Below, one piece after another: positions 8,831 to 17,862 of a stretch of DNA of 64,000 nt; the stretch's first letter is position 1, and the number at the start of each line of letters is the position of its first letter. Both the position numbers and the translations under genes were made by a program. Source of the stretch: Pseudarthrobacter oxydans. GTDB lineage: Bacteria; Actinomycetota; Actinomycetes; Actinomycetales; Micrococcaceae. The stretch is taken from assembly GCF_030812335.1 (NCBI RefSeq), contig NZ_JAUSSN010000001.1, forward strand, positions 596,970 through 660,969. The letters are read 5' to 3'. The notes beneath the pieces were generated by a model. The model did no database searches. It was not told the origin of the DNA and saw only the letters and a program-made list of their open reading frames with translations.

Positions 8831-9430
8831 ATGAACACATCGGCCGGCTCGGCCACAACAACTTCGCGGCGCAGCCTGGCCCTCATCGGCGCCAACGCGG
8901 GACTCGCCCTGCACCCGGTGGACGCCGGTGGAACCCTGCTGCCGGGCGAGCCGGCGAGCTGCTTCGCGTCGTTCTGGATGGTCGACTGGTCCCGCTGGGG
9001 CGCCGGCCATGCCCTGCTGGTCGCCACCCTCCAGGGCTGGCGGAGCTACGGCACCAGCGAGTTCTTCGCCGCGACCCTGGCCACCGAACTGACCCGCCAT
9101 TTCCCGGAGGCTGCCCGGTTTCCGCTGGACGCCATCACCCACACCGACGACGAGTTCGACGTCGGCCTCGACGCCGGGAGGGGACTCCGGGCCATCGGAC
9201 GGAAGGCCGAGCTGGAGATCAGCGGGGTCCTGGACCGCCGGCAGTTCGCCGCTCCCAACTTTCAGCTCGGAGACTCCAGCGCCTCGCTCAGCAACGTGTA
9301 CCTGCCGTGCGGCACCGGCCGGCTCGTGGAATTCGGGGTGGAATGGCCCGGCGCCGCCAGTATGTACCCCGGTCCGCTGGGCCCGGCGTCGTCGGCGTTC
9401 GTGGCCGTCGCCGAATCGTGGGCGCTCTAG
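8831..9430 (+). CDS. Conserved hypothetical protein
   Basis: 199 residues, soluble, no signal peptide or membrane segment. I do not recognise a family. It contains a Trp-rich stretch (FWMVDWSRWG) and several acidic turns. Coding bias is strong and it is divergent from the MFS gene across about 100 bp. It seems monocistronic. Function is not assigned. Confidence 0.65.
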   Translation: MNTSAGSATTTSRRSLALIGANAGLALHPVDAGGTLLPGEPASCFASFWMVDWSRWGAGHALLVATLQGWRSYGTSEFFAATLATELTRHFPEAARFPLDAITHTDDEFDVGLDAGRGLRAIGRKAELEISGVLDRRQFAAPNFQLGDSSASLSNVYLPCGTGRLVEFGVEWPGAASMYPGPLGPASSAFVAVAESWAL

Positions 9431-9490
9431 CTGCCTCGCCCGGGCGGTGGCTGAGGCGGGCCGATGCGCGGTCGGCGCGGCCGTGGCCTA

Positions 9491-9500
9491 GTGTTAACAC
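9491..9500. promoter_or_regulatory. Perfect palindrome GTGTTAACAC
   Basis: A 10-bp perfect palindrome, AT-rich at its centre, 42 bp upstream of the start at 9543. Position suggests an operator or promoter element, but no binding protein is identified. Confidence 0.4.
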
Positions 9501-9542
9501 CAGACGAAACTCAGCACCCTTACAGTTCACGGAGAGGCGACG

Positions 9543-10394
9543 ATGGCCAAGCGCAGCAACCCGGCAATGAAGATTGCCCAGAAGTCAGCACACAGTGCGA
9601 TGTTCGACGCCCAGGGCAAGCCCAAGCCGGGCGTCCACAACGTGCTCCTGCGGGCCGTGGAAGTCCAGCGCCCGCTGGTGCTGGCGAACATCCGCCGGCT
9701 CCAGCGGAGGAATCCCCAGGCCACGGCGGCGCAGCTCGCCGCGACCCTGGAACGGGACTACCTCATCGCCGTCACCGGCGGCGGCGCCCTGGTGGGCGGC
9801 GCGGCCGTCATTCCCGGCGTCGGGACCGCCGCCGCGCTGGGCCTCTCGGCCGCCGCGACCATCGGTTTCCTCGAAGCCACCGCACTGTTCTCCACCTCCC
9901 TCGCCGAACTCCACGGCGTCCGGCTGGTGGACCCGGAGAAGGCCAGCACCCTGGTCATGGCCATCATGCTGGGAGAGGAAGGCACCGCACTGTTGAGCTC
10001 GCTGAGCGGGCAGGCCGCGGGACAGGGCAAGGGCCCCACCCAGGCCTGGGGTTCCCTCTTCTCCCGCCGGGTCCCGCTGTCCGGCTTCGGAACGGTGCGC
10101 GAACGGATCCAGACCATGTTCCTCCGCACCCTGCTCAAACAGCAGGGCACGGCCCTGCTGGGCCGGGCGTTGCCGTTCGGCATCGGCGCCGTCGTCGGCG
10201 GCGTGGGCAACCGGATGATGGGGCGCGCCGTCGTCGCGAACGCCAAGGAGGCGTTCGGCCCGATGCCGCTCATCATCCCCGGCGAACTGGGCGGCCCCGC
10301 GGCACCTGCCGGCCCGGCGGCAGACGCAGGCCCGGGGGCCGTGCCGGGCAGCAGGGACAAGGCGGCGCAGGAAGGCGGCACGTTTTGGATCTGA
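9543..10394 (+). CDS. Hypothetical membrane-associated protein
   Basis: 283 residues. A basic N-terminus is followed by a long Gly/Ala-rich hydrophobic region (about residues 78-125) able to form two membrane helices, then a second small Gly-rich hydrophobic stretch (about 210-230) and a Pro/Ala/Gly-rich tail. The start has GGAGAGG upstream. The pxpA gene begins inside its last codons with a TTG start, so the two are translationally coupled. The family is not recognised and no function is claimed. Confidence 0.7.
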   Translation: MAKRSNPAMKIAQKSAHSAMFDAQGKPKPGVHNVLLRAVEVQRPLVLANIRRLQRRNPQATAAQLAATLERDYLIAVTGGGALVGGAAVIPGVGTAAALGLSAAATIGFLEATALFSTSLAELHGVRLVDPEKASTLVMAIMLGEEGTALLSSLSGQAAGQGKGPTQAWGSLFSRRVPLSGFGTVRERIQTMFLRTLLKQQGTALLGRALPFGIGAVVGGVGNRMMGRAVVANAKEAFGPMPLIIPGELGGPAAPAGPAADAGPGAVPGSRDKAAQEGGTFWI

Positions 10395-11134
10395 ACGCTG
10401 ACCTGGGGGAGTCCTACGGGACCTGGACCATGGGCGACGACGCCGCGATGTTCCCGCTGGTCACCAGCGCCAGCGTGGCCTGCGGCCTGCACGCCGGGGA
10501 CCCGGTGACCATGCTGGACACCTGCCGGGCCGCGTACGAGCTCGACGTCCGGGTCGGCGCGCACCTCGGCTACCCGGACCTCGCCGGCTTCGGCCTCCGG
10601 TCCATGGACATCACCTTTGATGACCTCTTCGGCGCCGTGCTGTACCAGCTCGGCGCCCTGGACGGGGTGGCGCACGCCGTCGGCGCCTCAGTGGACTACG
10701 TCAAACTGCACGGGGCGCTCTACGACCGGACAGTGCGCGACGCCGAGCAGGCCTCCGCCGTGGTCGCCGCGATCCAGGCCTACGATCCGGGACTTCCCGT
10801 CCTGGGCTTCCCGGGCTCCGCCCTGCTCGGCATCGCCCGGGAAGCCGGCCATCCGGTCTTCGCCGAGGCCTTCGCCGACCGCGCCTACCTGCCGGACGGC
10901 ACCCTCGTGCCGCGCGCGCAGGACGGGGCCATGCTGGACGACGTCGACCGGATCACCGAACGGGCGGTGCGCCTCGCCACGAAGGGCGAGATCGAGGCCG
11001 TTGACGGCACCGTGCTCCGGATCGAACCGCAGTCGCTGTGCATCCACGGCGACACCCCCGGTTCCCTCGCCACGGCCGCCGCGATCCGCACGGCCCTGGA
11101 AAGCGCCGGCGTCGAACTGGAGAGTTTCGCCTGA
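10385..11134 (+). CDS. pxpA: 5-oxoprolinase subunit PxpA (LamB/YcsF family)
   Basis: 249 residues, the family length. The signature DLNADLGES begins at residue 2, followed by ACGLHAGDP, GAHLGYPDL, VKLHGALYD and the C-terminal CIHGDTPG. PxpA works with PxpB and PxpC to hydrolyse 5-oxoproline to glutamate with ATP. The start is a TTG at 10385, preceded by AGGAAGG, and overlaps the upstream gene by 10 bp; no ATG or GTG would keep the N-terminal motif. pxpB and pxpC are not adjacent. Confidence 0.9.
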   Translation: MDLNADLGESYGTWTMGDDAAMFPLVTSASVACGLHAGDPVTMLDTCRAAYELDVRVGAHLGYPDLAGFGLRSMDITFDDLFGAVLYQLGALDGVAHAVGASVDYVKLHGALYDRTVRDAEQASAVVAAIQAYDPGLPVLGFPGSALLGIAREAGHPVFAEAFADRAYLPDGTLVPRAQDGAMLDDVDRITERAVRLATKGEIEAVDGTVLRIEPQSLCIHGDTPGSLATAAAIRTALESAGVELESFA

Positions 11135-11585
11135 CCCGTGTCTGACGGATCCCCCCGCCCGGTTCCCGCGCCGCTAACCGGCGAGATCTGGCTTCCACGT
11201 ACGCCATGAGTTGTTCCCGTTCGCGCGCACTCTCAGGATCGGTCAGTGACATCAACGCCTATGGCATGCCGGCGTATGTCTGGCATTTTCTTCCAAGCTG
11301 CGGGAGTCATCGCCCTGGGCGTCCGTCGGCCGAGGAGCGCCGGGTCTGGGAGCTGGCGCTTTGGGCGTCCGATTTCAGTTCTACGGGTGCCTGATCCGCC
11401 GGTACTTCAGAGTCGCTGCGGTCGGTCATCGTCCCTGCCTTTCCGAGACGAATCGTGCGTCTACTCCGGCGAGATTCAAGTCTGGTCAGAGCTAAGGCAC
11501 CCCAACGAAGCCGCGTGTTTGGTTCCGTGGGAGATCGTGGCCTCCGTTCTTCCGCGTACGGGACACGCGCAGCGTCCAGGGAACG
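11135..11585. other. Low-information region after pxpA
   Basis: No convincing gene. On the minus strand a start at 11255 gives about 38 residues (beginning MMSLTDPESAREREQLM) before the frame runs antisense into pxpA; it may be the 5' remnant of a truncated gene. The region marks the left edge of the decayed segment that extends to about 20.9 kb. Confidence 0.4.
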
Positions 11586-11880
11586 ATGAACGCACCCACC
11601 GAAGGTCCAAATCGAGAGGACGAGGTATCCGCAGTTTTGTTTTCTGTTGTCCTCGGTTCCGGCTGCCGTCCATGAGGTCGCTGTGGGGCTGGCGCTGCTC
11701 TTCGGTGTGCTGACTTGCAGTGACTTGCTGGTCGGGCCTTCGTCGGCGTGCGTCGTTCGTGGGGGTGCCCTGATCGCCGCCCTGACCTTCGAGTTGTTTC
11801 AGGATGCCTTCGAGCACCGGGGAATCGGGCTCGCAGCGACCGGCCTGTTCATCGGTGCCCCCGGGTTCGTGCTCTCGTGT
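11586..11880 (+). pseudogene. Remnant of a ZIP-type metal transporter (N-terminal part)
   Basis: An ATG at 11586 with AGGGAA upstream opens a frame ending in SAVLFSVVLGSG. A shift near 11660 continues as a hydrophobic frame with GLALLFGVLT, GALIAALTFELFQDAFEH and GLAATGLFIGA. The pattern of a Gly-Ala-rich helix followed by an acidic Phe-Glu-Leu segment is like helices 2-3 of ZIP family transporters. The sequence then stops resembling anything, so the C-terminal two thirds are missing. Family assignment is by pattern only. Confidence 0.4.
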
Positions 11881-11885
11881 TCCCG

Positions 11886-12062
11886 CTACTCATGCGATTG
11901 CGGCTCGACCGGGTCGGCGGCCGCTTCGGGAGTGCCCATATCCGGGTCGATCTTGTTTGCAGCATCACCAGCAAGGGAGTCTCGTGCGGACGCGTCCTCG
12001 GGTGGCACTTCGTCCCGTTCACCCTCCCGGGGTTTCCGGACGTTGTGGTCTTTGTTTCCCAT
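11886..12062 (-). CDS. Small acidic hypothetical protein (58 aa)
   Basis: A frame below usual gene-finder length but with a strong ribosome site (GGAGGAG five bases before the ATG at 12062). The 58-residue product begins MGNKDHNVRKPREGERDEV and is rich in Asp, Glu, Pro and Ala, with no hydrophobic core, so it is probably disordered. It follows the 144-residue gene at 12171-12605 on the same strand by about 108 bp. No family was recognised; a stress or hydrophilin-like role is speculation. Confidence 0.6.
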   Translation of the reverse strand: MGNKDHNVRKPREGERDEVPPEDASARDSLAGDAANKIDPDMGTPEAAADPVEPQSHE

Positions 12063-12170
12063 GTGCTCCTCCAGATTTGTGCAACTTGATCAGGGACGCG
12101 TGCCCGCTCAGCAGACCTATCCGCCACTGGACAGCTGCCGGGTGTTAAGGGTCGAGGGCGGATGGCCCCC

Positions 12171-12605
12171 TCAGCCGCGGCCCATGGAGGCAGCCGGGTC
12201 CTCGTCCCCTTCCGAGGGGTCGGCGCGAAGGCCATCCGGGTCCGGCTCCGGCAGGCCGCCTGGTCCAGGGACCCCGCGCGGGGGACGCGCGACGCTTTCC
12301 TCCCCCGCTGCTGCTTCGCTGCCCAAAGCCCCGGAGCGATCATCGCCCTCACTGGGGACCGGAGTTCCGGCGCTCCCATGACCTCGCGCCTCCACGGTAC
12401 CGTCGGTCCGGTTCGCTGCGTCGGCCAACGTCTCTGCCCCCGCTTCACCGGCATTGGATCCTTCACTGATGGATGAGTGGACCTTGATTTCTTCATCGGG
12501 GTCGCCGGGTTCCGGCACATGAGCGTCGTCATTCGGCTCTGACAGCCCGGCGAGATCCTTAAGAGCGTTCTCGGCCGCTCCACGCACGTTGTCTTCGATT
12601 CCCAT
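12171..12605 (-). CDS. Acidic, low-complexity hypothetical protein
   Basis: 144 residues from an ATG at 12605 with AAGGAG six bases upstream. The N-terminus (MGIEDNVRGAAENALKDL) forms a short amphipathic helix like that of CsbD-type stress proteins. The rest is Asp/Glu/Pro/Gly-rich and probably disordered. The frame stays open upstream to 12791 and would add a membrane helix (near VLIGYGLLVSMLLFLVL), but the ribosome site favours the short form. No function is assigned. Confidence 0.55.
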   Translation of the reverse strand: MGIEDNVRGAAENALKDLAGLSEPNDDAHVPEPGDPDEEIKVHSSISEGSNAGEAGAETLADAANRTDGTVEARGHGSAGTPVPSEGDDRSGALGSEAAAGEESVARPPRGVPGPGGLPEPDPDGLRADPSEGDEDPAASMGRG

Positions 12606-13143
12606 CACACGCTCCTTCGCTGTCGTCGCATTGCTCTCGTGCGGACTTGACAGCACCAGAAATAGCAGCATGCTTACCAATAGTCCATAGCCAATGAGCA
12701 CGGAAGGCTGCAGTCGATGAGAGCCCAACATTCTGGCGGCGGACCGGACAATCCGGACCGGGCCCTCGACGGCAGCCCCGATCGGCAGCACGGATGAGGC
12801 GGAAGACCCCGACGGTACAGCCGGGGATCGGCGTCGTCCTCGAAATCGGATCCGCTGGAGGGGAACGTTACCGGCCGGAGCCGGGAGGGGGAATGGCCCC
12901 TGGGGAAACCCCGCCCGCGGAGGACCAGATGAGCAGGGATCAGGGTCACGAAGAGTGACTGCCGACGCCCCGGGAGCGGAGGACCACGACAGAGGGGTCC
13001 TGCGCCTGTCAAAACAGCAGCCCTACAGTCAGGACAACGCCGCGCCGCGCTGCCCGCTCGTACATTCCTAATCTCTGAGCCGTGTATCTTTCGGCCCTGC
13101 ATCACGGTCTTTACGAGCCCGAACCGGGTAGTCCTCGAGTAAT
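12606..13143. other. Intergenic region, no gene recognised
   Basis: About 540 bp between the acidic-protein gene and the decayed sigma factor. The minus-strand frame to 12791 encodes a possible hydrophobic segment but without its own ribosome site. Two short similar blocks (GCGGAGGACCA) occur near 12916 and 12980. Nothing else is supported. Confidence 0.35.
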
Positions 13144-13800
13144 TTGGATCTGGCCGAGTCGCTGGCATGGCGATTCGGCCAGCAGGAGCCGCAAACGGGA
13201 GGATCTGGTCCAGGTGGCGTACTTGGGCCTCGTCAAAGCGGCGCGGGCGTTCGACGAATCCAAGGGCACCAGCTTTGCGAGCTTTGCCGCCCCCTCTATC
13301 AAAGGGAGCTCAAGCGCCACCTGCGAGACCGGTGCTGGGTCGTCCTCCCCCCGCGGGGCGTTCAGAACCTTCGCATTGAACTCCTGCGTGCAGAACCGGA
13401 ACTGGCCCAGGCCCTGGGCCGGAATCCAGGTCCGGCGGAACTGGCCGGGGCGTTGGGTGCTCCAGTCCGGGCCGTGCAGGTGGCAGCGGCGGCCGCATCC
13501 AGTATGCGTCCGGATCACTCGATGCCGCCGATCCACACTCCGATGCTCCGTCGAGGACAGAGGGGCTGGCGGTACAGGATCCCACAGTTGAGCGGCTCGA
13601 TGAGCTCATCTGGCTGACCCAGGCCATTGAAGAACTCTCAGGTCCAGAACGGGATCTGTTGTACCGTCGCTTCTTCTGTGAGGAAAGCCAGGCCGAATTG
13701 GGCAGGCGGTTCGGGGTGTCGCAGATCCAGATCTCACGGCGGCTGGCGCGGGTGCTCATGTGTCTGCAACAGCGGCTCTTGGAGGCGGAGGGTCATAAGA
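13144..13800 (+). pseudogene. SigB/SigF-type alternative sigma factor, three frameshifts
   Basis: Reading across frames recovers a near-complete group 3 sigma factor. LDLAESLAWRFG (region 1.2/2.1) lies in one frame from 13144. REDLVQVAYLGLVKAARAF and SFASFAAPSIKG (region 2) are in a second frame from about 13195. ELKRHLRDRCW...PPRGVQ and the region 3 helix are back in the first frame from about 13312. A third shift near 13510 gives ERLDELIWLTQAIEELSGPERDLLY plus the region 4 helix-turn-helix QAELGRRFGVSQIQISRRL. Three shifts in 650 bp mean it cannot be expressed as one protein. Neighbouring genes outside this segment are intact, which argues against poor sequence quality. Confidence 0.8.
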
Positions 13801-13915
13801 GCCGGAGCTCGCGGATGGGGCTTCCAGCCGTCCAGAGCAGAGACGGCCAGCAGCGCAGGATCCGGGTCGGAGGCAATGGCGTCGCCCCGGCGCAGCCGGC
13901 CTTTGTCAGTACGAT

Positions 13916-14216
13916 ATGCGGACCCGGCGGTCTGACGCCCATCAGCCTGGACTTCAACCATTCCCACCGAACGGAAGAACCACGAGCGGTTACCGTCCGG
14001 AGAACGATTCTTCGAATCCTGATAAAAAGTTAGGTGGCGGGGACGGGACCACGCCTGGCCGCAGCAATGCAACGCAGGCCAAGGATCCCGCGGCCAGCCA
14101 ACCCCGATCCTTTGAAAGGCAACATAACCAAGGTCGGGCCCGAGGCGGGGGTGGCGCCGGGGGAGACGCCTACCGCCGAGGACTCAAAGAGCGGGGATCA
14201 ACGTCAGGAGGAATGA
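13916..14216 (+). pseudogene. Possible disordered small protein split by a frameshift
   Basis: One frame from 13916 holds SSNPDKKLGGGDGTTPGRSN and a second frame to 14216 holds NITKVGPEAGVAPGETPTAE. They join naturally near 14115 (SFE followed by GNITKV). Together they would give a hydrophilic Gly/Pro/Thr-rich protein like the other small acidic proteins nearby. There is no good ribosome site and no family match, so this is tentative. Confidence 0.3.
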
Positions 14217-14442
14217 GCTGAGTCGGCTCTAAGGCCTCCGCCATGCGGATGTTCCGGCTCTCCAGGGTGGTCGTCACGATGGCGACCCGCCGGATCTGTT
14301 GGCGGAAGTCGGGAGGATCCCGCCCTGGTGTCGCCACGCAGGTCTGGGACCGGTCTTCCAAGCGGCCAATACAGAGGAAGTGGACGTTGCGGTTTCTGGC
14401 CATGCGACTGCACCGGATCATCCCCATGGTGTCCGACACCAA
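14170..14442 (-). CDS. Hypothetical protein, uncertain
   Basis: A 90-residue frame opening with GTG at 14442 that keeps a high third-position GC content typical of real genes here. The product is basic (near CSRMARNRNVHFLCIGR and DFRQQIRRVAIVTTTLESRNIR) with two or three Cys. There is no convincing ribosome site. It lies downstream of the frameshifted epimerase on the same strand and may itself be a remnant. Confidence 0.3.
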   Translation of the reverse strand: MVSDTMGMIRCSRMARNRNVHFLCIGRLEDRSQTCVATPGRDPPDFRQQIRRVAIVTTTLESRNIRMAEALEPTQLIPPDVDPRSLSPRR

Positions 14443-14474
14443 AATGGGGCCGGTGACTTCCCAGGGCGTGACCG

Positions 14475-15510
14475 TTATCGGGGAGTGAGCGGGGGCGAGG
14501 ACTGCCGTCCCCGGCCTGCGCCCAGGCCATCCAGCATTTCAGTCAAAGCCTCGAGTGACGACCATCGGGGCGTCCACCCCAAGAGCTCGCGTGCCCGCGC
14601 CGTTTCCATGATAGGTGCCCCGGCCGCCATGTCGATCCATCCGCCGTCGGTTGCCTGCAGCCGCAAGCGCCAACTAACGTCGACCACGGCGCGCAGTACA
14701 GGAAGCGGCAACGGCAACAGCCGTCGGGTGCCGAACACCCAACCCAGCGCATTGGGATCGAGAATAGGTTCTGCTGCGATGTTAAATGCGCCTTCGGCCC
14801 GCCTCTCCAGCACGCGCCAATAGGCGTCCGCGACGTCGGCGGCGTTCACTGCCTGGAATACCAGCTCCTTCGGAATCGGCAGCAGGGGCAACCAGAGTTT
14901 TGCGCGGGATGAGACGCGCCAGGACCCTGCCAAGGAAATAGCGGCCGACCTCGCTGCCGGCCTCGGCACTGAACGTCAATCCGGGTCGAAGCCGTGCCAC
15001 GACGACGTCGGGGTTCTCCTTGGCAAAACCGTCCAAAAGCCTTTCCTGCGCGGCCTTGTCCACACTGTAATGGGACCCCTTGATGCCGCCTGCCGGCCAG
15101 CTCTCTTTGGTCCGCTGGTTTTTGGGAGCAGGCGAGTAGGCGCCCACTGACGAAGCGCACACGACGTGCCGGACCCCGGCCGTCCGGGCCGCAGCGAGAA
15201 CGTGGGCCGTGCCGGCCACGTTCGTCCGGCGGAGGAGCTCCCGGTCATGGTTGGGCTGGATCAGCCAGGCCAGGTGCACCACCGCGTCGGCCCCGGTGAA
15301 GGCCTTCGCCAATGCCGCTTGGTCCCTCGGGTCTCCGATGTCCAGGCCATGCCACTCCACGTCGCGATACGGGGGGGCATCCTGGTCTGGGTCACGGCGG
15401 GCTATACCCACGAGTTGAAGGTCGGCGCCCTCCTCCGAGTGGGCTGCCTGAAGCCGCTTCAAAAGTGCCGAGCCAACGTGGCCGGTGGCTCCGGTGATGA
15501 CAATGCGCAT
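14475..15510 (-). pseudogene. NAD-dependent epimerase/dehydratase with one frameshift
   Basis: From an ATG at 15510 (AGGAGA upstream) the frame encodes a Rossmann start MRIVITGATGHVG, then DAVVHLAW and VCASSVGAY, and the YSVDKAAQE segment carrying the Tyr-x3-Lys catalytic pair. At about 14900-14912 the conserved reading jumps to another frame, which continues PLLPIPKELVFQAVNAADVADAYW to a stop at 14475. A single inserted base restores a protein of about 345 residues. It is an extended SDR, sugar epimerase-like. It could be a recent mutation or a sequencing error. Confidence 0.8.
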
Positions 15511-15718
15511 GGGCTTCTCCTCAGCGTGGTTTGGCGGCTGTGGTTCAGGTTGTGCTTGGCAGTGCGGGTACTTGCCGATGCTCAGTGATCGTCGCCTGCG
15601 TTGCCGCGTCACTGCTTTCACGATCGAGGAGAACCTCTACGCCAAGCAGAATTGTCACCCGGCAACAGGGCGTCAGCGATGCCTCGACACTAGCTGGTGC
15701 CCAGCCTACATTGAGGCT

Positions 15719-15895
15719 ATGAGCGAAGAACCTAACCAACCGGCCACAGTACCTGTCGGCGCCGGGAACGAAGGCAGCACCCCAGGCACAGGCGACTTCA
15801 CCACTGGTGTCGATCCCAGTTTTATCCCTGATGAAAGCGACGAAACCCCGGAGGAAAAGCGCGCCCGGATACACCCTGAAGCGACCGGAAGCTAG
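15719..15895 (+). CDS. Small acidic hypothetical protein (58 aa)
   Basis: 58 residues beginning MSEEPNQPATVPVGAG and containing DFTTGVDPSFIPDESDETPEE. It is hydrophilic and acidic, without a hydrophobic core. It is the same length and style as the protein at 11886-12062 but not obviously homologous. The ribosome site (GAGG very near the ATG) is weak. A perfect 12-bp hairpin follows at 15978-16005, which supports a real transcription unit. Confidence 0.5.
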   Translation: MSEEPNQPATVPVGAGNEGSTPGTGDFTTGVDPSFIPDESDETPEEKRARIHPEATGS

Positions 15896-15977
15896 CACTC
15901 CCGACTACCTTAACCCTGCACGACGGTGGGCCACCCGCTGCGTCCGACCGTCAACTCCCGTTTCAGCGAGTGAAATG

Positions 15978-16005
15978 CGTCCGGCCAAACACGTTTGGCC
16001 GGACG
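15978..16005 (+). terminator. Perfect 12-bp stem, 4-nt loop hairpin
   Basis: CGTCCGGCCAAA pairs exactly with TTTGGCCGGACG across the loop CACG. It lies 83 bp after the small acidic gene and has no downstream T-tract. It is the most stable local structure in the region and the natural terminator candidate. Confidence 0.65.
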
Positions 16006-16484
16006 AATCTGGAGGAATGCCTGCACATCGCATGGGCCCGTACACACGCAATTTCACGATTTGCCGCAGCACTCCTCCGCAACGGCCGCGTCATGGCGCA
16101 TCTCCTTTCCGCAGCAACACCGCCCCGACGGTTCTAATGACAACCTCGCTCTTGGACCAGGCCGGCCTGAAGCCGCTGTGTGTGCATCGGCTACGGGAGG
16201 CGGGTGCTCATTCCCTTGACGTTTCCCCACAAGACCCCTGGACCTGGAATCTTTGACTAGCACCGCTGGATGGTCACCACCGGGTGAAAGAACGAGGGAC
16301 GCGCTTGTGCATTTTGCTGCCCCGGACCACATGACCGGAGCAGGGCCGACTTATAGCTGTCCATTGCTGGGTCAATTTGGGTTATCCACGGCTGGAAACC
16401 GGAAGCCCTTGGGGGAGCTTCCTCGGCAGCAGGTGCGGGGATAACTCAGGCTACAGCCCGGGCTCCGTTCAAAGGACCAATGTC
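16006..16484. other. Intergenic region, no gene recognised
   Basis: Open frames on both strands here have no ribosome sites, odd composition and no family similarity. I see no structured RNA. Confidence 0.35.
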
Positions 16485-16655
16485 ATGGGTGTACGTGTCG
16501 ATGATCTCGTCAACGACGTTGCCCTTGATGTAGCCCGCGTCCTCATGGACAACGAAGGCCCCTTCAAGAGATGCGCCCACGACGGACACAAGACCCGAAC
16601 ATCGGAGAAGGCAGCACTGCCCCACGTCGTGCCTGAGGCCGGCATCTTCGACTGA
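16485..16655 (+). CDS. Small hypothetical protein (56 aa)
   Basis: An ATG at 16485 with AAAGGA eight bases upstream opens a 56-residue frame. The N-terminus (RVDDLVNDVALDVARVLMD) is a likely amphipathic helix; the C-terminal half is polar with one Cys. No family was recognised and the next 470 bp are empty. Confidence 0.4.
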   Translation: MGVRVDDLVNDVALDVARVLMDNEGPFKRCAHDGHKTRTSEKAALPHVVPEAGIFD

Positions 16656-17124
16656 GGCCGGGGCCTACCGCCACCGCGATAACACCTGCGTCCGAACTTT
16701 GTGCCCCGGGCCGCACCGCAAGCCACTCCGAACGCCCGGCACCTCTTCTGAGCCGGCGTAATGACGTTTCCTCAACCTGCCTGTTTGGTCAGCGAACATG
16801 CAGGAGCCACACGGCAGAGTCCCACGAAGCTCCCAGCTTTAGGGATTAACCTAATTTAGCCCGCGCAGTCCACTCCGCGCAGAACCATGGCCGTGAAATT
16901 TGCCGTAGCAGCCAAATGGCTCCTGATGAACGCTGGCGCAGGCCTTCTTCTTGACATGCTCACTTTGAAGTTCCGTGTCGCAGGTCGAACCCGCGCCACT
17001 TGAGGAAGGGACCACTCCTTCGATACTTCAACATTTAACTAAATGGTGGACATGCTGTCAGCTGCCCGGGCAGAGGCGCCCCTGAAAGCCCCAAGCAATC
17101 GCCGCACAAGAAAGCCAGATCCAT
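16656..17124. other. Intergenic region, no gene recognised
   Basis: About 470 bp with lower GC than the flanks. A 38-codon frame at 16887-17003 lacks a ribosome site. AT-rich patches near 16850 and 17030 could hold promoters for the gene at 17125, but no clear hexamer pair stands out. Confidence 0.35.
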
Positions 17125-17340
17125 ATGAAAACAACTATTGAGCTCCCGAAGACCGTCACCGCAACCGACCGCGCAAGCATGGAACGCCAGCTCGACGAAG
17201 CCGTGGACGCCGCCTTATCACAGGCAATGCATGAAGGGCGTCAGGGAATCCTGGTCACCCAACATGACCCCGTCTCCTTCACGGTCGATCTCAGCGATGC
17301 CGTCCCGTTCGGACTGACCCGCGAACATCGGGACTGGTAG
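17125..17340 (+). CDS. Small hypothetical protein (71 aa)
   Basis: 71 residues starting MKTTIELPKTVTATDRASM. It predicts an N-terminal beta strand, a helix with the acidic motif ERQLDEAVDAALSQAM, then strands near ILVTQHDPVSFTVDL: a small globular alpha/beta protein. AAGAAAG lies upstream. The family is not recognised. It stands alone, with more than 300 bp of apparently empty DNA on either side. Confidence 0.55.
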   Translation: MKTTIELPKTVTATDRASMERQLDEAVDAALSQAMHEGRQGILVTQHDPVSFTVDLSDAVPFGLTREHRDW

Positions 17341-17862
17341 ACCACCCCTGGCTGGGCTGATACCGGAAACGCCGGCAGCTGACTGACAACCGTCCGCGCA
17401 CCGCATCCGGCCAGCGGGGTCCAGGGCTCTGCGCACCGCCCAGGCAGGCCGCGGTTAGCTGTATGCCATTGTCCCCGACATGGCGGGCAATGCGGATGAC
17501 CTGGTGTCACTGCGGACGGCCACCGTGGCTCGATCGGGAGGCGGTTTATGCGCTGTGAAGCAGCTCTTACCGGGCTAATTCCGGAACGCCGATATTGGAC
17601 CTTTTGTGAGGCTGGCGTTCCGGGTCGAACGCAGCTGAACACTGTCGGCGCCAGGACCTCGAAGACGGCCAAGCCGGACGGTGGGTAAGACGCTGGGACG
17701 CGGGGGGCTGGAAGAATTAAGAGATTGGCCACGCATTCGAGGGTCAACTTTTGGCGCTTCGGACGAGGACTGCAGGCCGGGGGCGATCAGGGAATATCGG
17801 GGCTATGGTGTACGTTGCAGCTCCGTCAGACACAGAACACCCGAAAAGAGATACACAACCAA
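17341..17862. other. Intergenic region with an inverted repeat
   Basis: About 520 bp without a supported gene. CCGGAACGCC at 17581-17590 is matched by its exact reverse complement at 17614-17623 across a 23-nt loop. This may be a terminator or a decayed mobile-element end. The 150 bp before 17863 should hold the promoter of the DUF4193 gene. Confidence 0.45.

Noticed and set aside
10953..11255. 100-codon minus-strand frame beginning MMSLTDPESARERE
   Set aside because: Its larger part is antisense to pxpA; at most a 5' remnant, described under the intergenic entry.
12606..12791. Upstream extension of the acidic protein gene with a hydrophobic helix
   Set aside because: The AAGGAG site at 12605 gives a better start; the extension lacks its own ribosome site, though it cannot be fully excluded.
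15807..16256. 149-codon frame after the small acidic protein
   Set aside because: It overlaps that gene and the perfect hairpin, with odd composition and no ribosome site.
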